Shown: positions 26,404 through 35,998, counted from the stretch's first letter. The stretch is DNA of 64,000 bases from Bacillus horti (GCF_030813115.1 NZ_JAUSTY010000004.1:1-64000), one strand, 5' to 3'. The notes: generated by a model from the letters alone, not told the origin. Program-made: numbers and translations.

Positions 26404-27786
26404 TTAGTTCTTTAGAGCTTCCTCTAGCTCATACCAATAATAGCAAAGAGTACGTAGTCCCTGATCAAAGTTTTCTAAGTGAAAATGCTCATTAGGAGCA
26501 TGGAAGTTTTCTTCAGGTAGTCCAAAGCCCATTAGCACAACTGGAATATCTAGAAGAGTGCCAAACGTCTCAACGATAGGAATTGATCCCCCCATTCTCG
26601 TATAGGCAGGTTCAACACCATAGGCTTTTTGATAGGCACGACCTGCTGCTTGAATAGCAGGATGATCAAACGGTGTAACAAATGGCTTTCCTTGATCAAA
26701 CAAAGAAGTAGTTACGGTGACACCCGGAGGAGTATGCTCCTTAATATGTTCAATGATAAGTTCGGCAATTTCCTGTGGATCTTGATCTGGCACTAGGCGA
26801 CAGGTAATTTTGGCGTGAGCTTCAGCAGGCAGAACTGTTTTAATGCCTTCTCCTTGGAAACCACCATATACGCCGTTAATTTCTAAAGTCGGGCGGACCC
26901 ATGTTCTTTCCAATGTTGAAAAGCCTTCTTCTCCAAAAAGCTCAGGAACCTCAAGCTCGCAGCGATACTGCTCAGCATCAAAAGGTAAAGCCTCATACGC
27001 TTTACGCTCCTCTTCAGTTAGCTCTTGAACTTTATCATAAAAGCCTTTGACCATAATTTTACCCTGATCATTTCGTAGTGTGCTAAGAAGCTGGACAATG
27101 GCATGTAGAGCGTTTTGTACGGCTCCACCATAAAGACCTGAATGCAGATCCCCTTTTGCTCCTTTTACATCAATTTGCATACCACATAATCCGCGTAGTC
27201 CATAGCAAATAGCTGGTTTTCCTTTAGCGTATAGAGTTGTATCTGAGATAACGAGCACGTCCGCCTTTAGCTTATCCTTATATTGCTCAACAAATTGATC
27301 TAAGTTGACGCTGCCGATCTCTTCCTCTCCTTCAATACAGAACTTCACATTAACAGGTAATGTACCTTCTGTTTTTAATAAAGCTTCAATGGCCTTGATA
27401 TGCATAAAAACTTGACCCTTATCATCACTTGCGCCACGGGCATAAAGCTTTTCATCTCTAATCGCAGGCTCAAAAGGAGGTGTATCCCAAAGGTGGAGAG
27501 GATCTACGGGTTGTACATCGTAATGCCCATAAATCAACACAGTAGGTTTTCCTTCAGCTTTTAACCATTCGCCGTAAACAACCGGGTGACCAGCTGTAGG
27601 CATAATTTCAACATTTTCAATTCCTATCTTTCGTAGTGCATCGGCTGTCCATTCGGCTCCCTTTGCTACATCTTGTTTATGATCAGATAAAGAGCTGATG
27701 CTTGGGATAGCTAAATACTCCTTCAATTCATCTAAGTGTTTCTCGCGATGTTCCTTGAAATATGATTCTATAACGGTGTGCTTCAT
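26404..27786 (-). CDS. M20-family dipeptidase/metallopeptidase
   Basis: 460 residues; ATG behind GGAAGGAAG. Zinc-site motifs are visible in order: YGHYDVQP (His), GASDDKG (bridging Asp), the catalytic pair in EGEEEIGS, and the C-terminal histidine in NEHFHLENFD. LHSGLYGGAVQNA belongs to the lid/dimerisation domain. Length and motifs fit the carnosinase-like M20 dipeptidase group, which hydrolyses dipeptides in the cytoplasm. It starts 21 bp after the S9 peptidase gene, so the two form a peptide-degradation operon. Substrate is not defined by sequence. Confidence 0.9.
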   Translation of the reverse strand: MKHTVIESYFKEHREKHLDELKEYLAIPSISSLSDHKQDVAKGAEWTADALRKIGIENVEIMPTAGHPVVYGEWLKAEGKPTVLIYGHYDVQPVDPLHLWDTPPFEPAIRDEKLYARGASDDKGQVFMHIKAIEALLKTEGTLPVNVKFCIEGEEEIGSVNLDQFVEQYKDKLKADVLVISDTTLYAKGKPAICYGLRGLCGMQIDVKGAKGDLHSGLYGGAVQNALHAIVQLLSTLRNDQGKIMVKGFYDKVQELTEEERKAYEALPFDAEQYRCELEVPELFGEEGFSTLERTWVRPTLEINGVYGGFQGEGIKTVLPAEAHAKITCRLVPDQDPQEIAELIIEHIKEHTPPGVTVTTSLFDQGKPFVTPFDHPAIQAAGRAYQKAYGVEPAYTRMGGSIPIVETFGTLLDIPVVLMGFGLPEENFHAPNEHFHLENFDQGLRTLCYYWYELEEALKN

Positions 27787-27807
27787 TGAAGCTCACTTCC
27801 TTCCGTT

Positions 27808-29586
27808 CTAAGATTTAGTTAACCAGCGGTCCAAAAATCGGGCTACTTCCGTATACGCTGTAATATTATTTTCTGTACGCACAAAAAAATGTCCTTCATT
27901 CTCAAAGCAAATATACTCAACAGGATGATCTCTTTTCTTGAGATCAGCTACAATCTGCTCCGCTTCTTCCACTGGTACTCGCGGGTCATTAGCACCATGC
28001 AGAACAAGGAGAGGAGCTTTAATTTTGTCTGTGTAGTGAATGGGATCAATTTGATCGAAGAAATCGCTATCCTCTTCAAGCGACCCATATTCAGCTTCAC
28101 GTAGCTTTCTACGCCAGACACTCGTATTCTGCAAGAAGGACTTGAAGCTTGAAATTCCTACAATATCTATAGCTGCCGCCCATAGATCAGGATGATGGGT
28201 AATGGCTGCGAGCACCATAAATCCACCATAGCTACGTCCCATAATTGAGATCCGTTTTGGATCTGCGTCACCTTCAGCTTTCAACCAGTCTACAAGAGAA
28301 ACCAAGTCTTGAACAGAGTCCATTCTTTTGCGCTTATCATCGAGGTGGATGCTTGTCTTCCCGTAGCCTGAGCTTCCTCTAACATTTGGTGTACAAACAG
28401 CATACCCATGATGAATAAAATATTGCAAGAAAGGGTTGTAGGTTGGTCGAATTTGGCTTTCTGGACCACCGTGTACAAATACTAAAACAGGCAAGGGGCC
28501 AGTCGTATTTTTCGGTTTATAATAAAAAGCAGGAATTTTTAGCCCGTCAAAGGATATATATTCAATGAGCTCTGGTTCTACTAGCTCTTCTTGAACAGAG
28601 GGTGAACAGGAAACGTAGGTTAGCCTTTTCGTTTCATTTTTCACAAGGTCGTATTCCCAAAGGTCTGTTGGATGTGTAGCTCCGTTAAGAACAAAAGCTA
28701 GTTTTTTTCCGTCAGGAGAGAACGAGATTTTCTCAATAACCCCCTGAGGGTGCTCCCAATGTGTTTTTGTACCATCTTCTAGTCTGTACAATACAGCCTT
28801 TGAGTACCCACCTTCATTAATGGAGTAGGCTACATGTGTTTTAGCTTTATTTATAGCAAGCTTTTCTAAGTCCCAAAATTCTTGATCTAGCCATGTCAGC
28901 TGTCCAGTGGTCGTACTGATTTCAGCTAGCCCGACATATTCATGATCCATATTCGTAAGAACAAAGATCGAATCTCCAGATTGGCTAAAATGAGCATGAT
29001 AAAATCCTGCTTCACCATTATGAGAAGTTAGCCACTTTACCTCACCAGATTGAAGATCTAGTAAGCCTAAATCCTGATCTAGATTTGTATTCGTCTTTTC
29101 AATTAATAGAGCTTCCTGCTGAGGGTGCCAGGCGATAGGAGCATAGCTTCCATCTACTTCATAGACACATCGAAACTCAAGGGATTCGAGGTCCTGAACA
29201 TAGATATCAAAAAAGCGTGGGTTACGACGATTGCTAGCCCAAGCAATCCGTTTGCCATCAGCGGACGCCCCGCCATATTTATGAATGAAATCAGGCTGAT
29301 CTGTTAATGGAGTGAGAGTAGAATCAGAGTGAAGTAAATAAAGCTGCTGCCTCTCATTGACCCCTTCATCCATGCCAATAATTTTTTGTGAGCTACCAGA
29401 GATGTATCCTACAAACATGATTCTCTCACTCGTAAAGGAAAGCTGGTAGTTTAACTCTTTTTCGCGATCATATTCCCATACCTGAGGAATACCAGTCATA
29501 TTACTAAGATAAGTAACTCTGTCAGCAGTAGGATGATAGACAGGGTGTGTAGCTGATTTTACAAATAGAAAAGGTTCAATTCTCAA
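27808..29586 (-). CDS. S9-family (prolyl oligopeptidase/acylaminoacyl) serine peptidase
   Basis: 592 residues with a TTG start after AGGAGG. Residues ~1-320 form a WD40/TolB-like beta-propeller (repeats such as TYLSNMTGIPQVWEYD, RIAWASNRRNPRFFDIYV, SPDGKKLAFVLNG). The C-terminal ~250 residues are an alpha/beta hydrolase with nucleophile Ser in GRSYGGF (about residue 451), Asp in GANDPRVP and His in NEGHFF. HGGPESQ supplies the oxyanion region. It resembles YuxL of B. subtilis. Cytoplasmic peptide turnover with the downstream M20 enzyme is inferred. Confidence 0.9.
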   Translation of the reverse strand: MRIEPFLFVKSATHPVYHPTADRVTYLSNMTGIPQVWEYDREKELNYQLSFTSERIMFVGYISGSSQKIIGMDEGVNERQQLYLLHSDSTLTPLTDQPDFIHKYGGASADGKRIAWASNRRNPRFFDIYVQDLESLEFRCVYEVDGSYAPIAWHPQQEALLIEKTNTNLDQDLGLLDLQSGEVKWLTSHNGEAGFYHAHFSQSGDSIFVLTNMDHEYVGLAEISTTTGQLTWLDQEFWDLEKLAINKAKTHVAYSINEGGYSKAVLYRLEDGTKTHWEHPQGVIEKISFSPDGKKLAFVLNGATHPTDLWEYDLVKNETKRLTYVSCSPSVQEELVEPELIEYISFDGLKIPAFYYKPKNTTGPLPVLVFVHGGPESQIRPTYNPFLQYFIHHGYAVCTPNVRGSSGYGKTSIHLDDKRKRMDSVQDLVSLVDWLKAEGDADPKRISIMGRSYGGFMVLAAITHHPDLWAAAIDIVGISSFKSFLQNTSVWRRKLREAEYGSLEEDSDFFDQIDPIHYTDKIKAPLLVLHGANDPRVPVEEAEQIVADLKKRDHPVEYICFENEGHFFVRTENNITAYTEVARFLDRWLTKS

Positions 29587-29836
29587 CGTGCTGTCGCCTC
29601 CTAGGTTTTACTTTTTCAAGATAAGTTATGTTATACTATTCTGAAAAAATAGAGTTAATAGTCTCTCTGAAAGCTCTCTATACAATAGTGTACATGAAAA
29701 TCTAATATTTCGAAATACGAATTATAATCTGATTAATTTTGAGATAGATTTGATCTAGTGGTAGAGATAGTGGATATAATAAATGAAGAAAGGTATCATA
29801 GACTTTAAAGTTGATAATATAAGAGGAGGAAGCTAA

Positions 29837-30649
29837 ATGAACATTGCTATGATACAGGTTTCTACTTTACTCGGTGAGCCTCAAAAGAATAGAACTTTGA
29901 TGGAACCCTATATTCAGCTAGCTATTCAGCAGGGGGCTGATGTGCTGGTATTACCTGAAACCTGGAATGTAGGCTTTTTCCCAAAAAATATTCACGAGCT
30001 TGCCAAGGAGGCCGAGCAGGATGATAGTTTAGCTTGGCTACAGAAAATAGCACAGACCTATAAGGTGAATGTAGTTGGTGGTTCTATTGCGATGAAAGAG
30101 CAGGACAAAGTGTACAATAGATGTTATGTATTTAATAGAGAGGGCGCTCAAGTCTATAGCTATGATAAAATTCACTTGTTTTCACCAGGATCAGAAACGA
30201 ACTATTTTGAACAGGGCAAAAGCAATCAAATTTTTGAGCTAGACGGTATCCCGTGTGCGGTTCAAATCTGCTATGATTTAAGGTTTCCTGAGCTTGCTAG
30301 GGGCTTAGCTCTTCAGGGAGCGAAAATCCTATTTACTCCAGCTCAATGGCCACACCCACGTTCAGAGCATTGGTTAACGTTAAATCGTGCCAGAGCAATA
30401 GAAAATCAGCTTTACGTTGTGGCTGTAAATGGCTGTGGGGAGGCAAACGGTGTTCATTCCTGTGGTCATTCTGTCATGTATGATCCGTTTGGAGAGGTGC
30501 TTGTTTTGGCTGATGAGGAGCAAGGAGTTTATATATCGCCTGTATTTGAGGAAAAGGTTGACCATGTAAGACAGCAAATCCCTGTATTTGTTGATCGAAA
30601 ACCTAATTTATATAGAGAAATAGAGAGTAAGAATATAACAAGCGAGTAA
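29837..30649 (+). CDS. Nitrilase-superfamily carbon-nitrogen hydrolase (omega-amidase-like)
   Basis: 270 residues; ATG after AGAGGAGG. The Glu-Lys-Cys triad is E41 (LPETWN), K111 (YDKIHLF) and C145 (QICYDLRFPE), the standard order of the family. Sequence around the Cys (CYDLRFPELARGLALQGA) and SRAIENQ-like RARAIENQLYVVAVN fits the Nit2/omega-amidase and MtnU branch, which hydrolyses alpha-keto acid omega-amides. No methionine-salvage gene is adjacent, so the substrate stays open. It stands alone, divergent from the S9-M20 operon; a terminator follows at 30725. Confidence 0.88.
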   Translation: MNIAMIQVSTLLGEPQKNRTLMEPYIQLAIQQGADVLVLPETWNVGFFPKNIHELAKEAEQDDSLAWLQKIAQTYKVNVVGGSIAMKEQDKVYNRCYVFNREGAQVYSYDKIHLFSPGSETNYFEQGKSNQIFELDGIPCAVQICYDLRFPELARGLALQGAKILFTPAQWPHPRSEHWLTLNRARAIENQLYVVAVNGCGEANGVHSCGHSVMYDPFGEVLVLADEEQGVYISPVFEEKVDHVRQQIPVFVDRKPNLYREIESKNITSE

Positions 30650-30724
30650 AAGATATGTACCCTTATATAATTGGTACCATATCCATAAGATTGAAAGTTG
30701 TGGTAGGTTAGATTTGAAAATAGT

Positions 30725-30760
30725 AAGGAGAGCTGAGGGGATTCTTCAGCTCTCCTTTTG
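30725..30760 (+). terminator. Intrinsic terminator after the amidase gene
   Basis: AAGGAGAGCTGA (30725-30736) pairs perfectly with TCAGCTCTCCTT (30746-30757), followed by TTG. The stem is long but the T run is short. The rest of the 315-bp gap 30650-30964 shows no further feature I can support. Confidence 0.75.
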
Positions 30761-30964
30761 AAAATGTCGCCCTTTGGCGGGGGCACCTCCCATTGTACAA
30801 AAAATAATGAATCAATAACATGTGTAAATTATGGAAGGAAAAAAGGAGAAAACCTCCTATCTAAAGAAACTATAGGGTTACACTGGCCAATTTTTTCATA
30901 CTAGTTAGGTGTACAGGAAGACGAAATAAAATTGGATACATTAGTAGAGAGGAAGTGAGTGGAT

Positions 30965-31579
30965 ATGACACAGCAAGCTTTTATTGAAGCCCTTGTCCCC
31001 CATGTGACTAAACTTTTTGCTGAGGGATCCAGTATTTTTCCCTCTATTCGTATTGCTCAATCTGCTTTAGAGACTGGATGGAAGGTTCCGAGTTGGAACA
31101 ATCTTGGAGGCTATAAGGTAGGAAACGGAAGACCTAATGAGTTTTGGACTGGAAGAGTGGTTAATAAGGGAACCTGGGAGGTGTATGACGGTCAGCGTGT
31201 AGATATTGTTGCGGCCTTCAGAGCTTACGAATCTATTGAGCACTTTTTCCATGATCAGGATTTGCTTTTCGAACTCCCACGGTACCAACGAGTAAGGGAA
31301 GCCAGAAGTCCTGAAGCACAAGCTGAAATGCTTTATCAGTGCGGATATGCCACAGATCCTCAGTATGCGAACAAGCTACTTTCTATTATCAATAGCCATC
31401 AGCTTAAGCAATATGATGAAAGGAGACAGACGTATATGCTCAAAAAAGAGGATGCTGACAAAATGATTAGGTTTTTAAGTGCTGGCTGGTTTACTGTTCA
31501 AGGGAATAAAGAAGCGGAAAAAGAATTTAATCGCCTAGCCAATGAGTTAAGAAAGGCAAGTGGACAAGAGTCTAAATAA
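30965..31579 (+). CDS. GH73 glucosaminidase with phage-lysin-type C-terminal tail
   Basis: 204 residues from ATG 30965 (AGGAAGTG upstream; GTG 30959 overlaps the site). Residues ~1-150 form a GH73 endo-beta-N-acetylglucosaminidase domain: the catalytic Glu36 is in AQSALETGW, followed by NNLGGYK and FRAYESIEHFFHD...LLF. Residues ~158-204 (KKEDADKMIRFLSAGWF, FNRLANELRKASGQ) resemble a tail often attached to phage lysins of Bacillales. No signal peptide is seen. It could be a host autolysin released by a holin-like route or a prophage remnant. Its neighbours give no metabolic context. Confidence 0.85.
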   Translation: MTQQAFIEALVPHVTKLFAEGSSIFPSIRIAQSALETGWKVPSWNNLGGYKVGNGRPNEFWTGRVVNKGTWEVYDGQRVDIVAAFRAYESIEHFFHDQDLLFELPRYQRVREARSPEAQAEMLYQCGYATDPQYANKLLSIINSHQLKQYDERRQTYMLKKEDADKMIRFLSAGWFTVQGNKEAEKEFNRLANELRKASGQESK

Positions 31580-31618
31580 AAAAAATAGGGCTAATAACCA
31601 AACAAATTAATAACTAAA

Positions 31619-31668
31619 CAAAACAAGTGCTTAGAGTAGGATGTGACTCTTTGCACTTATTTTGTTTT
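31619..31668. terminator. Hairpin after the glucosaminidase gene
   Basis: AAAACAAGTGC (about 31620-31630) pairs with GCACTTATTTTGTTT (31653-31667) with one unpaired base, and AGAGT/ACTCT extends it inside. A-rich and T-rich flanks suit both strands, so it can also end the minus-strand GNAT-YheC/D run. Confidence 0.65.
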
Positions 31669-31699
31669 AGATATTTATTCAAGGAGCTTATAAATTGCC

Positions 31700-32161
31700 C
31701 TAATTTAGAACATCTTCCTTAGTCCATTCTCCTCCTCCAACCCATACTGTAGGCTTTCCTGTAGGTCCTTCAAACAAATGAAAGGCAACCAATCCATTAT
31801 CCAAACATACCTTAAGACTAGGAATATTATCTAGGGCAATTCTTCCGTATATTTTGTTAAGCTGAGAGATAACCGTTTGAACCATACGCTTTGCAATACT
31901 ATGATTTCGATTTCTCCGATCTACAACAATAACGCCTTCTTCAATGCCATAATTGGCAGCAATCAAAACACCGATTACCTTGTTCCCTTCACTAGCCACG
32001 ATGACTACTGTTTCCTCCTCGCTAAGCCTAGTAGGATTAACACGCTTGACCCATTCAATCGCGTCCTTTGTAATTCTTTTATCTCCGTTTTTCTGAATGA
32101 AGAGAGTAAGCTTTGCTCTATGCCTTTCGAACTGAGCAGGGCTAAGATTTTTAATATTCAA
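31700..32161 (-). CDS. GNAT-fold acetyltransferase-like protein with a degenerate acetyl-CoA loop
   Basis: 153 residues; TTG start behind AAGGAGGA. Residues ~50-110 carry the GNAT core strand and helix (VVIVASEGNKVIGVLIAA, GVIVVDRRNRNHSIAKRMV). The acetyl-CoA loop, normally (Q/R)-x-x-G-x-(G/A), reads R-N-H-S-I-A, so the central glycine is missing. The end (NGLVAFHLFEGPTGKPTVWV) is unusual. It lies 32 bp after the last YheC/D gene on the same strand and may be part of that operon; its substrate is unknown. Reduced or altered catalysis is possible. Confidence 0.7.
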   Translation of the reverse strand: MNIKNLSPAQFERHRAKLTLFIQKNGDKRITKDAIEWVKRVNPTRLSEEETVVIVASEGNKVIGVLIAANYGIEEGVIVVDRRNRNHSIAKRMVQTVISQLNKIYGRIALDNIPSLKVCLDNGLVAFHLFEGPTGKPTVWVGGGEWTKEDVLN

Positions 32162-32193
32162 AGATATGTTCCTCCTTGATGCTTAAGAGTACA

Positions 32194-33489
32194 TTATGAA
32201 TGGTTAAATGTTAGATGCTTGGAATAATCAATAAGATTATTAAGTGATTTAGTGCGTATCGTAGGCTCATCAAATTTCATAGGTTTTGAATTAGCTTCAA
32301 AGAACCAAAGTCTCTTTTTTTTATCCAACCCAATATCCATGGACATCTCACCGAGAACATGATAATTAGCTTCTAGGATTTTGGCAATGGCTAAGGCTAA
32401 CTGATGGATGTTTGCCAAAATCAGTGGGGCTTGATTCGGATAAAGAGCTTCAAGCACAGAATTAGAATTTTCTATTCTTCCCCCCTGAGGAACATGTGTT
32501 GTAATCCTGTTTTTTCCGGCTACCCTTGTTCCAACTCCTGTAACCTCCCATTGTCCTGTCTTATTTTTCTGTACGAGTACTCTAAAGTCAAAGGGCTGAT
32601 CTTGAATGGTCTCAAGTTCTATACCTTGTTGAGCAATATATGGAGAGGATATTCTGTATTTCTGGTAGAGTCTCCATAGTTTTTCTACACTAGTTACGGT
32701 CATTGAAATGATTTGGTTAGAAAGCTGTGAGGTAAACAGAAAGTTTCTTTCATTGGGCTGTATAATGATTCGTAAAATGCCTTTTCCTGCTTTACCCTTA
32801 GTGGGTTTTAAATAAATCGTTTGATGCTTGCGAAGCATTTGAACTAAATCCTGTTTTGTTTGTAAGATCTGAGTATCAGGAAGAAAGCTACTTAGCTCCC
32901 TAGACGATTTTAATAGCTGAAAGGTATCCTGCTTATTAAAGAAATGTGGGTTAAACAGGGTAAGTCTTTTACCATACGCTTGAAATCTAGATATGGCTTG
33001 CTGTGCGTCTGAAGATGATTCCTGTTCACGAGTAGAAATACGGTTGTAGATCACATTTGGAAATGGAAAGAGGGCTTCTTGCCATCCTTTAACGGAAAAG
33101 TTGTAAAACCAGCCTCGGATTTGTTCATTTTCCCAATCAATTTGATCAGGGGTAAACACATAAAGAATAGCTCCATTTCTTTTTCCGGTTCCAATAAGAT
33201 CTATGAAATTTCTGCGATTTCCAGTAAATGGTGCATTATTCCCTTTGGCTGCCATAATTCCAATAAGCGGGACAAGGTACCCCTTTTTTCTTGATTCTCT
33301 ACTTTTAACTGTATTAATAGAAAAAGAAGGCTGTGAGTCTGGCAGTTTCGGAACGAAAAGCTTTTGAATCGGGGCATGATTCGCCCCCCAGGAGTACGTA
33401 CTTTCCTCTTTACTTCTCTGATGCTTTTTGATAAACCAAGCATTCTGTTTTGGATGATAATAAACTTTCACTTTGCTTGAAGAACTCAT
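32194..33489 (-). CDS. YheC/YheD-family ATP-grasp spore coat-associated protein (copy 4 of 4)
   Basis: 431 residues, starting in an ATGA overlap with the preceding copy. After a variable ~70-residue N-terminus comes the family core: YLVPLIGIMAA, PNVIYNRI, FNPHFFNKQDTFQLL, TIYLKPTKGKAGKGILRI (ATP-grasp lysine and glycine loop), PFDFRVLVQKNKTGQWEVTG and MDIGLD...FFEANSKP, whose acidic residue and Asn should bind Mg-ATP. YheC and YheD of B. subtilis are spore proteins of unknown reaction. ATP-grasp folds usually ligate carboxylates to amines, so a peptide-modifying role is possible but unproven. Confidence 0.85.
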   Translation of the reverse strand: MSSSSKVKVYYHPKQNAWFIKKHQRSKEESTYSWGANHAPIQKLFVPKLPDSQPSFSINTVKSRESRKKGYLVPLIGIMAAKGNNAPFTGNRRNFIDLIGTGKRNGAILYVFTPDQIDWENEQIRGWFYNFSVKGWQEALFPFPNVIYNRISTREQESSSDAQQAISRFQAYGKRLTLFNPHFFNKQDTFQLLKSSRELSSFLPDTQILQTKQDLVQMLRKHQTIYLKPTKGKAGKGILRIIIQPNERNFLFTSQLSNQIISMTVTSVEKLWRLYQKYRISSPYIAQQGIELETIQDQPFDFRVLVQKNKTGQWEVTGVGTRVAGKNRITTHVPQGGRIENSNSVLEALYPNQAPLILANIHQLALAIAKILEANYHVLGEMSMDIGLDKKKRLWFFEANSKPMKFDEPTIRTKSLNNLIDYSKHLTFNHS

Positions 33490-34865
33490 GAAGCATGCAC
33501 TTCCTTCTTAGTAAAGCCGGATAAAAACAAGGAATAATCTAAAATATTGCGTCTTGTAATGACATCCCATTCTTTTAGTTCGGGCAAGGCAAACACATGT
33601 CTTCCGGGCTGTGAATTGGCCTCAAACATCCAAGGATGTCCAGTAGCATCCAAACCGATATCAAAGCCTATCTCTCCGACATAGCCTGGCAGACTATCCT
33701 CGATCACTTGTGCTAGAGTGAGGACGGCTTGCTTCAGCTCCTGATAAATTTTGTTCTGGGTCTCTTTTGAGAAAAACTTTTCCATAATGGAATCAAAGCT
33801 TAGCACATGGCCACCTGTTCGAATATGTGTCGTCACACTGCCTTTTCCAGATATTTTTCCTGCTATACCAGTCATGTTCCATTGACCATGTTCATCCTTG
33901 TTAACGTGAACCCGGAAATCAATATTTCTCCCTGCATTCTGAAGTAGGGAGATACCCTGCTGAGCGATATATTTTTTTAAAGATCGCCCTTTAAAGAATT
34001 GCTTGATAAATAATTTCATGGAAGGATAAGGCTTGAGATGGTTTTTTCCATGACGATTAAAGCGACATGAAATACCTTTTTCTGGATTCTTGTTGATTTG
34101 GATGATCCCTAAGCCCATATAGCCTTCAGCAGGCTTAAGATAGATCATTTTATGCTTACGCAAAAGTCTTTTTAAATCCTGTAGACTTGGATCTAAAATG
34201 CTTTCAGGCAAATACTCTTGTACAGCTGGGTTCGTAGAGATGAGCTCATGGATATTCCATTTATTAAACGTAAAAGGGTTAAAGACTTTGGCTCCAGCAT
34301 TCTCAAGAATGGCGCGCCCATGCTTGACGACACTCATTTTTTCCCCACGCCTAAAAACTCTATTATAGACAACATTAGGAAAAGGAACGCTGTATTTCTT
34401 CCAGATTTTCTTTCCCTTATTTTGGATTAGAAAGTATCCGCTTACTCGATTAGATACTGTCGAAACGTCTAACGGAGAAAAGAGAAAATAGGAAGATGGG
34501 ACATATTTCTGACATACGATATACTCCTTAAAAAAATCGGTGCGTGGGCCAAGTGGTGCCTTCGAACTCGGGGTGAAATTTGTCGTCATGATGCCTACTA
34601 ATGGCCCTAGGCTAATTTTTTCGTGATCCGTTTTTACATGTAACTTGTGTGGGAAGGGAAGGGAAAGTCTATCCCATACATCCTTAGAGAAAATTACATG
34701 CTCAGAATTCTTGATCGGAGTAACGATTGCCTGTACCTGCTCTAAACCATAATGAACCGTTATAATTTCTCCTCTTTTGTAATGTGAAGAGAACTCGGGA
34801 CCTAAGAAAATTCTATTTTTTGAAGCTTTATGCGCTTTAATTGATACGGTATACAAGGCACTCAT
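33486..34865 (-). CDS. YheC/YheD-family ATP-grasp spore coat-associated protein (copy 3 of 4)
   Basis: 459 residues; ATG overlaps the previous stop by one base (TAATG). It has the long form: an N-terminal ~100-residue beta domain (ALYTVSIKAHKAS, GEIITVHYGLEQVQAIV, LSLPFPHKLHV), then the core GPLVGIMTT, FPNVVYNRVFRRGE, FNPFTFNKWNIHELI, MIYLKPAEGYMGLGIIQI, NIDFRVHVNKDEHGQWNMTG, EIGFDIGLDATGHPWMFEAN. All expected ATP-grasp lysine, glycine-loop and Mg-site residues are visible. Co-transcribed with its three paralogues; sporulation-specific (mother-cell) expression is expected from B. subtilis. Confidence 0.87.
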   Translation of the reverse strand: MSALYTVSIKAHKASKNRIFLGPEFSSHYKRGEIITVHYGLEQVQAIVTPIKNSEHVIFSKDVWDRLSLPFPHKLHVKTDHEKISLGPLVGIMTTNFTPSSKAPLGPRTDFFKEYIVCQKYVPSSYFLFSPLDVSTVSNRVSGYFLIQNKGKKIWKKYSVPFPNVVYNRVFRRGEKMSVVKHGRAILENAGAKVFNPFTFNKWNIHELISTNPAVQEYLPESILDPSLQDLKRLLRKHKMIYLKPAEGYMGLGIIQINKNPEKGISCRFNRHGKNHLKPYPSMKLFIKQFFKGRSLKKYIAQQGISLLQNAGRNIDFRVHVNKDEHGQWNMTGIAGKISGKGSVTTHIRTGGHVLSFDSIMEKFFSKETQNKIYQELKQAVLTLAQVIEDSLPGYVGEIGFDIGLDATGHPWMFEANSQPGRHVFALPELKEWDVITRRNILDYSLFLSGFTKKEVHAS

Positions 34866-35998
34866 TAAACAACGTTACCCCCAGACTGTGAAGCGATAAA
34901 ACAGGCATAGTTAATAGGGCTCTGAATAGAAGCCTGATACGCTTTTAGGTTTTTAGAAAGTTTTAGGGATTCTCTACCAGGCTTTGAGTTAACTTCTAAA
35001 ATCCACACATGACCTGACCGATCAACTCCTAAATCGACGCCTAGTTCAATCAGTTGACCATGTCGCTCTTCAAGGTTTTTAGGTACATGCTTTAGGATCG
35101 TCGAGATGTCCTGATTAATTTGTTTGACTTGAGTCGGTGCAAAAAACTGATTAAGCAGGTAATTTGCCTCAAGAGCTGTCCCTCCACCTTTTATATTAGA
35201 GGTGAGGGTAAATTTTTGACCTATTCGAGCAGCTCGCCCTGTTTCTCTCCATTGTCCATGCTCATCCTTTTGCAGAAGTATCCTTAGATCAAAAGGGTGC
35301 CCTTCCGTAGAGTCTAATTGTAAATAAGGTTGGATAATATAGCTTCTAGAACTCATAAAGCTTTTAATCCACTCATTGGCCTTCTTAACGGAAGGAAAGG
35401 TCCTTTGGAATACTTTGTTGGCTTTATTTCTCCCTTGGATCAAAACCTGCTGATTTACTGTCCATACTCTGAATACCCCTTTTCCGTTGCTTCCTGAGGC
35501 TGGCTTGAAAAAGATAGATGTATGCTCCTGCAGCTTTGCTTCCCAATTAAGGTCTGGTTGATAAAGAATGGTTTCAGGTAAAAAAGATTTGATTTCCGGG
35601 ATATCTTTGACCATGTTGTAGACATTCCATTTGCCTGGAAGACCTCTCCCGAGTAAAGAAATATTTCTATTTTGAACTAGCCTTGTAATAGCAGCATGGT
35701 GCATTCTAATTTGAGATCGATTGGAATAAGCAATACGATCATATAAAATATGGGGTACGGGGTAGTCACCCTTTTCCCAGATCTTCTTTTTCTGGTTGTA
35801 GCGATAGCCTTGAACCTTTTTTGCTTTCCAATCCATAAAAAGAGGGGAAAATACCGTAACCGTCACTCCTGTTTTTTCTCCATAAATAGATAGATTTTTG
35901 AAATAGGATTGCTCTATAAATGGAGGATGCTTAGTTGTAGATTGATAACGAACTAAAATACCTAGGTGAGCTTTTTTCATAGTAAGAAGACACCTCAT
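34865..35998 (-). CDS. YheC/YheD-family ATP-grasp protein, short form (copy 2 of 4)
   Basis: 377 residues in an ATGA overlap with copy 1. It lacks the ~95-residue N-terminal beta domain of copies 1 and 3 and begins almost at the core (KKAHLGILVRYQ). The core follows as ATVFSPLF-like segment, VPHILYDRIAYSN, RGLPGKWNVYNMV, SIFFKPASGSNGKGVFRVW, PFDLRILLQKDEHGQWRETG and ELGVDLGVDRSGHVWILEVN. The catalytic-type residues are retained, so it is probably functional. The shorter build suggests it may pair with a long copy, as YheC and YheD differ in B. subtilis. Confidence 0.85.
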   Translation of the reverse strand: MRCLLTMKKAHLGILVRYQSTTKHPPFIEQSYFKNLSIYGEKTGVTVTVFSPLFMDWKAKKVQGYRYNQKKKIWEKGDYPVPHILYDRIAYSNRSQIRMHHAAITRLVQNRNISLLGRGLPGKWNVYNMVKDIPEIKSFLPETILYQPDLNWEAKLQEHTSIFFKPASGSNGKGVFRVWTVNQQVLIQGRNKANKVFQRTFPSVKKANEWIKSFMSSRSYIIQPYLQLDSTEGHPFDLRILLQKDEHGQWRETGRAARIGQKFTLTSNIKGGGTALEANYLLNQFFAPTQVKQINQDISTILKHVPKNLEERHGQLIELGVDLGVDRSGHVWILEVNSKPGRESLKLSKNLKAYQASIQSPINYACFIASQSGGNVV

